Of a stretch of DNA of 58,603 nucleotides, positions 43,798 through 50,592 are shown piece by piece; position 1 is the stretch's first letter, and each line of letters opens with the position of its first letter. Source of the DNA: a virus; IMG/VR virus record IMGVR_UViG_3300030110_002778, positions 1-58,603 of that record. One strand, given 5' to 3'. The notes beneath the pieces were generated by a model. The model made no database searches and was not told where the DNA came from. It worked only from the letters and a program-made list of their open reading frames with translations. The translations under genes and the position numbers were made by a program.

Positions 43798-44829
43798 ATG
43801 AGAAATTTAATAACTATATTTTTATTGTTCTTTTTTGTGTCTGAAGCGCAAATAAAAGACTTTTTTAAGTATTCCACTGTGTATACGTCTTCGTCAATGA
43901 GCACACCTTTCTCTGAAAGAGAAGATTACATAGCGATTGATAAAGGTTATGAAAATGTTACACAGATTCATCCTTATGATTATAATATAACTTTCGGAAT
44001 ACGAAAAATAGCAAGATTTGATTATGAATACAAAGTTAAAACATGGTATTACGGCACTGAAAAAGCCGTTGCAGATAACGTTACTATTGGTAATGCTAAT
44101 GGTTGGGAGTATCTACTTAATTATTCGTTTATACGTAATCGTGGCAATAGCTTTACTGAGCAAAATTTCTGGCTTAGATACTTGGGAACTAAAAGTGTAA
44201 CTAAACTACAGTACACAGATAACCAAAGAGTAGATTTAAGGTACAGTTCCTTTGACACTAGATACAGAATTAATAAAGGTAATTGGGATTTTACAGCTGG
44301 TGTTTGTTTTAGAGTACACAACCCTTATGGTATTAATCCTATAGAAGATTTCTGGACTCCAGGTGAATCAACTTTTAATCAATTAGCTGGTGACTTTGGG
44401 TATTCTACTCAGTATGTAAACGGTAGATGGCACTGGTTTAATAGTGATAGTGAATTGATAGCAACATCTAATGATGAGTTTTTTAAACATTATTTTGGTG
44501 ATGCTGTAGCTAGCTTTAATGAAAGAGAATTAGAAAAACTAGGCTTACAAAAAGAATTAAGCGCTGTTTTTGGCGTTGCTTATTATAAATATCAAAACAA
44601 CTTTTGGTTACATGTTTGGGGTAATATACTACCTCTTCATTATGGTTTAGATGAATATTCTTACGAATACGGCCAAGATGATTTTGATTTATTTGAATGG
44701 GATGCTGGTATAGTTTTAGGTGTAAGACTTAATAAACACTTAGGTTTGTTTGTTGAGGGAACTCACATGAAATACTGGATGAAGCCTGTTTTTGATGTTA
44801 AGTTTGGGTTTAATTATTTAATATTTTAG
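43798..44829 (+). CDS. Outer-membrane beta-barrel-like protein with signal peptide
   Basis: 343 aa from ATG at 43798. Signal peptide MRNLITIFLLFFFVSEAQ with cleavage likely at or before Q18. The mature part alternates aromatic and polar residues in ~10-residue strands with Asn/Asp turns (YDYNITFGIRKIARFDYEYK, RYRINKGNWDFTAGVCFRVH) and ends KFGFNYLIF. A terminal Phe is the typical beta-signal for outer-membrane insertion by BAM. It would sit in the host outer membrane. Possible roles: superinfection block, receptor masking, or help in lysis. Barrel assignment is from pattern. Confidence 0.65.
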   Translation: MRNLITIFLLFFFVSEAQIKDFFKYSTVYTSSSMSTPFSEREDYIAIDKGYENVTQIHPYDYNITFGIRKIARFDYEYKVKTWYYGTEKAVADNVTIGNANGWEYLLNYSFIRNRGNSFTEQNFWLRYLGTKSVTKLQYTDNQRVDLRYSSFDTRYRINKGNWDFTAGVCFRVHNPYGINPIEDFWTPGESTFNQLAGDFGYSTQYVNGRWHWFNSDSELIATSNDEFFKHYFGDAVASFNERELEKLGLQKELSAVFGVAYYKYQNNFWLHVWGNILPLHYGLDEYSYEYGQDDFDLFEWDAGIVLGVRLNKHLGLFVEGTHMKYWMKPVFDVKFGFNYLIF

Positions 44830-44832
44830 CGT

Positions 44833-45606
44833 ATGAAAAAGTTACTACTATTATTTGTTTTTATAAGTTCATTTGTTTTTAGTCAAGAGTATGACTACCA
44901 GCAATTATGTTTAGATTGTGCTGAAGCCAATGGTTATTATTGTGGTGACGACCCTTCTAATTGGACGCAATATGCACCACTTGGATGTGTACAAACTTCA
45001 TGGCTAAATGATGGATGGGTCGATTGTATTGATGAGGGCGATGAAAATGGTGCGGTACCAACATCACCTATGGATTGTGTGCCCCCTCCTCCAGACTGTG
45101 ATACAGTTTATGTAGATGTTATAGAATATATATTTGAAACAGATACTGTAGAAATAGAAGTTCCTTTTTATATATACGAAACTATATTCCAAATAGATAC
45201 TGTATACAACACAGAATATATTACACAAATAGTTGTAGACACTGTACAGATAGAAACATTTATTCCTGAGTTTATATATATAACTGACACAGTATATGTG
45301 TATGAAGATGTGCTTGACACATTGTTTGTAGATGTTATTGAGTATGTAGATGTAATTGTATTTGACACAATAGTAGAAGTTGAATACGTAGAGTTTTTTA
45401 CTACAGATACAATAGTAGAATATATTGATGTTGTAATAACAGAATATTTAGATTGTGACACGGGACTTCCTTGCTCATCTAATATTCCTGAAATTATAGA
45501 GCAATCTAAAAAAGATAATAAGTTTTATAACTTGTTAGGGCAAGCCATCAAAGAGCCTAATGGTATTTACATTGAAGATGGTAAGGTTAAGTATAAATTA
45601 AAATAA
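44833..45606 (+). CDS. Secreted repeat protein with T9SS-like C-terminal signal
   Basis: 257 aa. Signal peptide MKKLLLLFVFISSFVFSQ. Residues ~22-90 are Cys-rich with TSWLNDGWVDCIDEGDEN, which recalls a calcium-binding LDLa-type turn. Residues ~95-215 hold about eight repeats of D-T-[VIL]-x-hydrophobic, a beta-rich stalk. The last ~29 residues (KFYNLLGQAIKEPNGIYIED then GKVKYKLK) resemble the type A C-terminal sorting domain of the Bacteroidetes type IX secretion system. It could be exported across the outer membrane and displayed. Two lines of evidence, the SPI signal and the C-terminal domain, agree. Function unknown. Confidence 0.7.
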   Translation: MKKLLLLFVFISSFVFSQEYDYQQLCLDCAEANGYYCGDDPSNWTQYAPLGCVQTSWLNDGWVDCIDEGDENGAVPTSPMDCVPPPPDCDTVYVDVIEYIFETDTVEIEVPFYIYETIFQIDTVYNTEYITQIVVDTVQIETFIPEFIYITDTVYVYEDVLDTLFVDVIEYVDVIVFDTIVEVEYVEFFTTDTIVEYIDVVITEYLDCDTGLPCSSNIPEIIEQSKKDNKFYNLLGQAIKEPNGIYIEDGKVKYKLK

Positions 45607-45612
45607 TTATTT

Positions 45613-45828
45613 ATGAAAATTTTTAAAGATGATAATAATTGGAACGAAAAATCTATTATAGGTTTTATAGCGTTTCTTATCATGGTTATTGTAATGATAA
45701 TCGACTTAGTAACTGGGGCAGTAGGATATGACTTAGTTATTAATAAATTTGTGTATGACTCATTTGTTTGGGTTGTGCTAGGTTGCTTTGGTATAAGCGG
45801 AGTAGAAAAATTTGCAAAGAAAAAATAA
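45613..45828 (+). CDS. Holin-like two-TM protein
   Basis: 71 aa with two hydrophobic helices (IIGFIAFLIMVIVMIIDLVT and FVWVVLGCFGISGVEKF) joined by a short loop, and a basic C-terminus (KFAKKK). Size, topology and placing beside a spanin-like and a lysozyme-like gene fit a holin that opens the inner membrane. A second holin-like gene occurs at 49358-49747, so one may be an antiholin. No family assigned. Confidence 0.65.
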   Translation: MKIFKDDNNWNEKSIIGFIAFLIMVIVMIIDLVTGAVGYDLVINKFVYDSFVWVVLGCFGISGVEKFAKKK

Positions 45829-45829
45829 A

Positions 45830-46174
45830 ATGGCAAAAGAATTATCAGAGGATAGTAAATTTAACATAAGTATTAAAACCCTTGCTTGGATTGTGGCAGG
45901 AGTAGCTACAGTAATAGCGGGTTATTATGGGGTTCTTAGTAATATAAATAGTAAATTCATGGAATTAGAACAAAAGGTTGAGGAAGCTTTAGAAAAACCT
46001 AAACCAGGAACAGGAACTTATACTATAGATATGGGAGACCCAGCCGCATCACAAACGTGGCCACCTACAAGAATGGAGTTCAACATGAAAGATGAAATGG
46101 CTAGACAGAAAATTGACAACATTATAAAAGAGCTAGATGAACTTAAAGAAGAACTTAAAGAATTAAAAAAATGA
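45830..46174 (+). CDS. Single-TM coiled-coil protein, spanin-like
   Basis: 114 aa from ATG at 45830 (an upstream non-ATG start is rejected because it overlaps the holin-like gene). TM helix at about 18-38 (IKTLAWIVAGVATVIAGYYG), a coil, a Pro/Thr-rich segment, and a C-terminal coiled coil (IDNIIKELDELKEELKELKK). An N-terminal anchor with a long periplasmic coil matches an inner-membrane spanin, but no partner lipoprotein is certain; the next gene may supply it. Stop overlaps the next ATG (ATGA). Confidence 0.55.
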   Translation: MAKELSEDSKFNISIKTLAWIVAGVATVIAGYYGVLSNINSKFMELEQKVEEALEKPKPGTGTYTIDMGDPAASQTWPPTRMEFNMKDEMARQKIDNIIKELDELKEELKELKK

Positions 46175-46572
46175 CAAGAAGAATTAATATTACAAGCTTT
46201 GTTTATATATTAATAATGATATTGATATTTGCTTGTGGCACCACCTTCGGTCAAGAGTTTGTATCCTCTGATAATTTTAAAAATAAAATAGCTAAAGATA
46301 TTGTTGTCGTAGAATTTTGGGCTGGATGGAACGCTCAGAATGAATTTAAAGAATTAACAAAATTAAATGATTGTATGGTTTATAGAATAGATATATCAAA
46401 ACACATGGATATTCAAATGAAGTATGATGTGTCTGCTATACCTACAGTTATTGTATTTGATAACGGAATAGAAAAAGAAAAGTTTGGAGCCACTGTTATG
46501 TTTCAGCTAGATGCTGACAAAAAAACTGTACAGAACTCCATTGATACATTATTACTAAATAAATTTAACTAG
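46171..46572 (+). CDS. Exported thioredoxin-fold protein without active-site cysteines
   Basis: 133 aa. The N-terminus is a hydrophobic signal (FVYILIMILIFAC) with a possible lipobox at C22, or cleavage after FGQ28. The mature protein follows the thioredoxin fold: IVVVEFWAGWNAQNEFKEL (44-62) where WCGPC is normally found, and cis-proline in SAIPTVIVFDNG (P91). The CxxC pair is replaced by A51-G52-W53-N54, so it cannot be a normal oxidoreductase. As a redox-dead thioredoxin it may act as a binding or chaperone domain in the periplasm. Neighbours are lysis or envelope genes. Confidence 0.7.
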   Translation: MTRRINITSFVYILIMILIFACGTTFGQEFVSSDNFKNKIAKDIVVVEFWAGWNAQNEFKELTKLNDCMVYRIDISKHMDIQMKYDVSAIPTVIVFDNGIEKEKFGATVMFQLDADKKTVQNSIDTLLLNKFN

Positions 46573-46574
46573 AT

Positions 46575-46748
46575 ATGAATTGGATAAACTCTTGGAAAAA
46601 AGGAAATAAAAAAAACAAACTTGATATTAAATTAAGATTTGGAATGTTAACAATATTTGAATTACATCTTTGTTTTGAAATGTGTGAGAAATCATGTCAA
46701 TGCAAAAAAATGAGATTTATGATATTAAATTTTGGATTTGAGATATGA
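46575..46748 (+). CDS. Small Cys-containing protein
   Basis: 57 aa, read by hand from ATG at 46575 to TGA at 46748, overlapping the next gene by 4 bp (ATGA). Basic start (MNWINSWKKGNKKNKLDIKL) and a C-terminal hydrophobic/Cys region with CFEMCEKSCQCKKM (four Cys). No family is recognised. The tight overlap on the 3' side and the 2-bp gap on the 5' side argue for a real gene. It could bind metal or be disulphide-bonded. Confidence 0.55.
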   Translation: MNWINSWKKGNKKNKLDIKLRFGMLTIFELHLCFEMCEKSCQCKKMRFMILNFGFEI

Positions 46749-47611
46749 AAATAAAAAAAAGAATAAAGCCAGAAACTAAGGTAAACAAATACAACATGGG
46801 AGGAATGCCTCAAGGAGCACCGCCACCTGGAATGCCAGGAATGGGAGGAGGTGGAGCGCCACAAAACATGCCACCAGAATTAATGGCCGCTCTAATGGGT
46901 GGAGGAAAAGGTGAACCAGAGCCAGGCGAAGGTGGCTCTATGGATGATGTAGCTGAAGAAGGAGCATCGAAAGAAAAAAACGCAAAGTTTAAAAAAGCTA
47001 TTAATTTTGTTGAAGCCTCTGGTAATATGGATTATTCTTTAGGTAATAAAGCTGGCTCATCGGCAGTAGGCCCTTATCAAATAATGTTTTCCGTACACAA
47101 AGATGAGTTAAAGAAAATGTTTGGTATAAATAGCCGTGAAGAATTTATGGGTAATGAAGAGGCTCAAGAGGGTTATATGGATTATCTTGTAAATGAAGCT
47201 TATCCTAGACAAATAAACGCTATTAAAAAATATTACGGTCCTGGAGGAACTAAATTAAAAGACAACCAAATGGATATGGGTGTTATAGGAGATTTAACTG
47301 ACGAAGATTTAATGGCTTTAGAACACTTTTTAGGGCACCGTGATTTAATGAATTATTTTGCTCACATTAGAGAAGGAAAGAAAAAAGATTTTAAAGTAAA
47401 AGGTAAAAACCTTTCTGTTGATGAATACTTAAAAAGATTTAATTCTTCTCTTAAGTCAACAAAAGAAAGGCCAGCTACTGAAGAGGCAGGACCAACAGGA
47501 ATGGGGCCAGGTGGACCTCCTATGGGGCCAGGTGGACCAGGTGGACCAGGCGGACCTCCAATGCAATTTATGGGTGGTGGTCAGGAATTACCTCCAGGCT
47601 TGTCTGTTTAA
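46745..47611 (+). CDS. Lysozyme/transglycosylase-like protein with Gly-Pro-Met linkers
   Basis: 288 aa. N-terminal GG motif (VNKYNMGGMP), then Gly/Pro/Met low-complexity to residue ~75. The catalytic-type domain starts at ~80 with INFVEASGNMDYSLG (E90 candidate) and GSSAVGPYQIMFSV at 104-117, the pattern of SLT/lysozyme-fold glycosidases, and continues helical to ~240. The C-terminus is another Gly/Pro stretch. It would cut peptidoglycan, either as virion lytic enzyme for entry or as the endolysin. The GG motif shared with internal proteins favours the virion role. Confidence 0.65.
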   Translation: MKIKKRIKPETKVNKYNMGGMPQGAPPPGMPGMGGGGAPQNMPPELMAALMGGGKGEPEPGEGGSMDDVAEEGASKEKNAKFKKAINFVEASGNMDYSLGNKAGSSAVGPYQIMFSVHKDELKKMFGINSREEFMGNEEAQEGYMDYLVNEAYPRQINAIKKYYGPGGTKLKDNQMDMGVIGDLTDEDLMALEHFLGHRDLMNYFAHIREGKKKDFKVKGKNLSVDEYLKRFNSSLKSTKERPATEEAGPTGMGPGGPPMGPGGPGGPGGPPMQFMGGGQELPPGLSV

Positions 47612-47630
47612 TAAATTTTTAGTATATTTG
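47600..47630 (+). promoter_or_regulatory. Promoter for the terminal late genes
   Basis: TTG (47600-47602), 20 bp and TATATTTG (47623-47630), 16 nt before the ATG at 47647. It overlaps the end of the lysozyme-like gene. Confidence 0.65.
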
Positions 47631-47646
47631 ATAAAATTATAATAAT

Positions 47647-48009
47647 ATGGCAACAGTAACAGCGGCATTAACATTAACAAGTACAACAGCTACTACAGAT
47701 GATTTAAAACTATCTGTATCAAGTAATTTAACTACAGTGGAACCTTCGGTTGGTATATCAAGAATATCTCTAGTTGGAGACGCAGCTGCTACAACTATAT
47801 TTGAGAATAACACAACAACAACGTATGTATATTTAAAGAACATGGACAGTACAAATCACATAAAGTGGTTTAATGATACTGATGATGGGGTTGGGATTTT
47901 GTGGCCAGGTGAATTTGCTTTCTTCGCTGTAATAGATGCAGAGGGTTTAAAAGTACAGGCCAATACGGGTAATTGTATCTTAGAATACGCATATTGGACT
48001 AAAGGATAA
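47647..48009 (+). CDS. Small beta-rich virion protein
   Basis: 120 aa. Beta-sandwich-like: Thr/Ala-rich start (TVTAALTLTSTTATTDDLKL), a TYVYLKNMDS core strand, and ending in ILEYAYWTKG. The core layout (YLKNMDSTNHIKWF.., then WPGEFAFFAV) parallels that of the 157-aa protein at 48504 (RITNLDNENFVSLLF, YGQSFIYN), so the two are probably diverged duplicates. Such small proteins are often capsid or tail decorations. Role inferred. Confidence 0.6.
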   Translation: MATVTAALTLTSTTATTDDLKLSVSSNLTTVEPSVGISRISLVGDAAATTIFENNTTTTYVYLKNMDSTNHIKWFNDTDDGVGILWPGEFAFFAVIDAEGLKVQANTGNCILEYAYWTKG

Positions 48010-48014
48010 TTAAA

Positions 48015-48500
48015 ATGAAATTAGAAGTAATTAGATTTTCAAGTGAGGCCGATAGTACATCGGGCCTATTATTTGATGTAACAAACGGAAGAAAATTCCT
48101 AGCTTATACACTAGAAGATGAATACAGAGACAGCGAAAATGCGAAAGTTATGGCAGAGACTAGAATACCTGCTGGCACCTATCAAGTTATTCTTAGAACG
48201 ATTGGTAGAATACATACTAATTATACTAAGCGTTTTGCTGATATTCATAAAGGTACTCTTCATGTTATCAACGTTCCTAACTTTAAGTATATCCTTATTC
48301 ATTGTGGTAATACTGATGAACACACGGCTGGGTGTTTACTTGTGGGGGACACACAAAAAAACAACCAAATAGATAAGAACGGATTTATAGGTAGCTCTAC
48401 AAAAGCTTACTCTAGAATATATCCTCCTATTGCTGAGGCGTTGGAATGTGGAGAAGAAGTTACAATTACTTACGTAGACTTTGACGATATAAAAAAATAA
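48015..48500 (+). CDS. DUF5675 family protein, possible lysis enzyme
   Basis: 161 aa. Shows the DUF5675 pattern: TRIPAGTYQVILR at 49-61, HVINVPNFKYILIHCGNTDE at 83-102, and TAGCLLVGDT at 104-113. H96 and C107 with G98-N99 look like a His/Cys pair of an L,D-transpeptidase-like hydrolase fold. The family is common in phage lysis regions and its reaction is not established. Between two virion-type genes and near a lysozyme-like gene, it may be the endolysin. Call firm, function tentative. Confidence 0.75.
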   Translation: MKLEVIRFSSEADSTSGLLFDVTNGRKFLAYTLEDEYRDSENAKVMAETRIPAGTYQVILRTIGRIHTNYTKRFADIHKGTLHVINVPNFKYILIHCGNTDEHTAGCLLVGDTQKNNQIDKNGFIGSSTKAYSRIYPPIAEALECGEEVTITYVDFDDIKK

Positions 48501-48503
48501 AAC

Positions 48504-48977
48504 ATGGCAAGAACATTAACATCATCTACGCTTAGGGTAACAATAGAAGAGGACTTAACTCTTAATGGTGTTCAGCAAGGAACAAAAAACACTTTAACTA
48601 TACCTTCTATAACGGAGGTTTCTAAAAGAATTATTAATGTTCCAGCTAGTGAGGTGATAGTGGTATCTATGGATACAGCTGTTGCTGCTGGTACTTTTTC
48701 TGAAACTGATGTTAGATATATAAGAATAACTAATTTAGATAATGAAAACTTTGTATCATTGTTATTTAAAAATGAAAACAATGATGAGTTTGCTGTTAAA
48801 TTAGATTACGGACAATCCTTTATTTACAATGCTGACCTAGTAGGTGGGGTTGTGGATACAATGGATGCTGTAGACAACGCAGGATTAACCCCAGGTACGT
48901 TTGGAGACCTAGTAAACATTACAGCTACAGCCAACACAGCTGCTGTAGATTTAGAAGTTTTTGTAGCTTCTGCATAA
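48504..48977 (+). CDS. Small beta-rich virion protein (paralogue of 47647 gene)
   Basis: 157 aa. Thr/Val/Asp-rich, with DVRYIRITNLDNENFVSLLF and VKLDYGQSFIYNADLVGG, then an Ala/Thr end (NITATANTAAVDLEVFVASA). It resembles the 120-aa protein two genes upstream in strand order. Last gene of the late block, followed by a strong terminator. A decoration or fibre-base protein is plausible. Confidence 0.6.
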   Translation: MARTLTSSTLRVTIEEDLTLNGVQQGTKNTLTIPSITEVSKRIINVPASEVIVVSMDTAVAAGTFSETDVRYIRITNLDNENFVSLLFKNENNDEFAVKLDYGQSFIYNADLVGGVVDTMDAVDNAGLTPGTFGDLVNITATANTAAVDLEVFVASA

Positions 48978-49038
48978 AACCCCTTGTATTATAAAATATT
49001 ATTTGTATATTGAACTGTGTTTTTCATAGTTTTGATTA

Positions 49039-49073
49039 GTGAGTCAGACGCTCTGTTTGGCTCACTTTTTTTT
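49039..49073 (+). terminator. Terminator between convergent blocks
   Basis: GTGAGTCAGAC (49039-49049), loop GCTCT and GTTTGGCTCAC (49055-49065) pair over 11 bp with two G-U pairs, followed by eight T. It ends the plus-strand late block just before the stop of the convergent minus gene at 49072. Confidence 0.88.
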
Positions 49074-49356
49074 ACTTCTGTTCGTTAGGAACAAAGACTC
49101 CTTTCTCTAGGTTTATAAAACCATCTCCATACTTTTGATTTAGTTTACCTGCAATCTTTTGCTCTTTACTTACATTACCTTTGTATTTTGCTTTCATATC
49201 TGATTCTATTTTATCTAGCTCAGACATTCTCTGCTCAAGGTTTATTCTTTCTAATTTAATTTTACCGAAATCAAACATCATCTTACTGTTCTCTTCTCTA
49301 TTTTCTTTAATTTGTTTAATTTCTTTTTCGTCTATTTTAATTTCTTTTGTTTCCAT
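49072..49356 (-). CDS. Coiled-coil protein, last gene of early block
   Basis: 94 aa, almost wholly a charged coiled coil (residues 5-65, IKLERINLEQRMSELDKIES) ending in LNQKYGDGFINLEKGVFVPN. Similar short coil-plus-YGDG proteins are, from memory, frequent in Bacteroidetes phages, with no known role. It follows the holin-like gene by one base, so both may act together at the membrane. Confidence 0.65.
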   Translation of the reverse strand: METKEIKIDEKEIKQIKENREENSKMMFDFGKIKLERINLEQRMSELDKIESDMKAKYKGNVSKEQKIAGKLNQKYGDGFINLEKGVFVPNEQK

Positions 49357-49357
49357 T

Positions 49358-49747
49358 TTATTTACTTTTATTATTAGATTTTAATTTTTCGATTGACCTT
49401 CCTCCAAAATAAGAACCCACTATTGTTATCAAAACTAATTGTAACAAATCCGTCCATTTTTCTTCGACATGAAACTCTATAGTTCCAGCGTCTATAAATA
49501 TTAACAACATGGTGCAAACTAACATAAATATAAGAGTCATGGGCCTCACATTTTTACTCAACCAGCTATCTGATTTCATGTCTGCGGTCCACCTATCTGT
49601 TACATTCTTTTGCAAGTCTGCCTCTGAATCTAGAAGCATCTTTTTTAATTGGTTTTTTAAAACCATTTTTTCTTCCTTAGTTGTAACTACCTGGTCTATT
49701 ATATTTCCTGCGTCACCAACTATTTTATTTAGTAGTCCTTTTAGCAT
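49358..49747 (-). CDS. Holin (3TM/GTA-type) candidate
   Basis: 129 aa from ATG at 49747 (a TTG two codons upstream is less likely). N-terminal helix GLLNKIVGDAGNIIDQVV, a coil, then SDSWLSKNVRPMTLIFMLVC and two hydrophobic segments (TLIFMLVCTMLLIFI, LLQLVLITIVGSYFGG), ending in a basic tail. WLsxNVRPmtl before the first TM is typical of the 3-TM holin family. Placed at the end of the early block, it would be made before the other holin-like protein at 45613. Membrane topology is clear; holin function is inferred. Confidence 0.7.
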   Translation of the reverse strand: MLKGLLNKIVGDAGNIIDQVVTTKEEKMVLKNQLKKMLLDSEADLQKNVTDRWTADMKSDSWLSKNVRPMTLIFMLVCTMLLIFIDAGTIEFHVEEKWTDLLQLVLITIVGSYFGGRSIEKLKSNNKSK

Positions 49748-50192
49748 AACCAAATTTATTTTTAATTAATTGTACAGTTACTAAAACTTGTTTTTTAGTT
49801 CCTGGCATATAAAGGTCGTAATTTAAATCATTCTTTACAAGATAGTTTTTAAATAACTTCCAGCGCAAGTTAAACGCCTCTGTTCTTAGACCCTTACATT
49901 CTATTATCCAACCATCCTCTGTGTTAGTAAAGTCTGGTAAATAGGTCGCTTGAGATATTTTATTACTAACCTTTACAAAGCTGTTTTTACCCTTTCTTTT
50001 TTTCTTCTCATGACAATCAGATTTGTACGTAAAAGAATCGATAACTATAAATCTATCTTTCTCGTAACTAAAAGGGATTGAATTTAATTTAAGTTGGTTG
50101 TAAGTAAATAACTCAAGCTTTGACCTAAACTTTAACGAACCTTTACTAACTTTGGTTGCGTTTCTTACTTTTTTGTTTATTGTTTTCTTCAA
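49725..50192 (-). CDS. PD-(D/E)XK endonuclease (DUF1064 / phage endonuclease I-like)
   Basis: 155 aa. FRSKLELFTYNQLKLNSIPF gives the E of an N-terminal helix; TYLPDF then WIIECKGLRTEAF carry PD...ExK, the metal-binding nuclease core. This layout fits the DUF1064/endonuclease I group, which includes Holliday-junction resolvases. It would trim recombination or replication branches for packaging. The start overlaps the upstream secreted-protein gene by 47 bp and the end overlaps the holin-like gene by 23 bp. Confidence 0.75.
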   Translation of the reverse strand: MKKTINKKVRNATKVSKGSLKFRSKLELFTYNQLKLNSIPFSYEKDRFIVIDSFTYKSDCHEKKKRKGKNSFVKVSNKISQATYLPDFTNTEDGWIIECKGLRTEAFNLRWKLFKNYLVKNDLNYDLYMPGTKKQVLVTVQLIKNKFGYAKRTTK

Positions 50193-50577
50193 AATTTATT
50201 TTTTTAACATTTCTATATTCTACTGATTTTCTATACCAATGACTCTCTTTATCTAAATCATAGAACAAAATTATACCCTGAAAGTCATCCGACCAAACGG
50301 CTCTGTTTCTATTGTGTAATAGATATGAATGGTGTTCCTGTTCTATTCCTATATATATCCAGGGATAATATTGACCTATTAATTCATCATTAAATATTCT
50401 TATACCATTTTCACTTACGGTTATATAAAAATACTCTCCCTCATTGTAACTTTCGTGTTCAACAGTACCTTCCCATATATCACAGTATATAACTTCTTCT
50501 GAGTAATAAGTTCCTTCTTCAATTTGTCCGTATAGCTGAATCGACAGCAATAAGGATAATAAAAATAATTGTTTCAT
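50146..50577 (-). CDS. Exported early protein of unknown function
   Basis: 143 aa with a clear signal peptide MKQLFLLSLLLSIQLYGQ (flavobacterial YGQ end). The mature part is acidic and beta-rich with many aromatic residues (YYPWIYIGIEQEHHSYLLHN) and a basic C-terminus. No family recognised. It lies amid replication genes, so an exported protein here is unexpected: early superinfection exclusion or host-envelope change is possible. The leader holds no clear promoter. Confidence 0.65.
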   Translation of the reverse strand: MKQLFLLSLLLSIQLYGQIEEGTYYSEEVIYCDIWEGTVEHESYNEGEYFYITVSENGIRIFNDELIGQYYPWIYIGIEQEHHSYLLHNRNRAVWSDDFQGIILFYDLDKESHWYRKSVEYRNVKKINFEENNKQKSKKRNQS

Positions 50578-50592
50578 AATATTTAATTTAAG

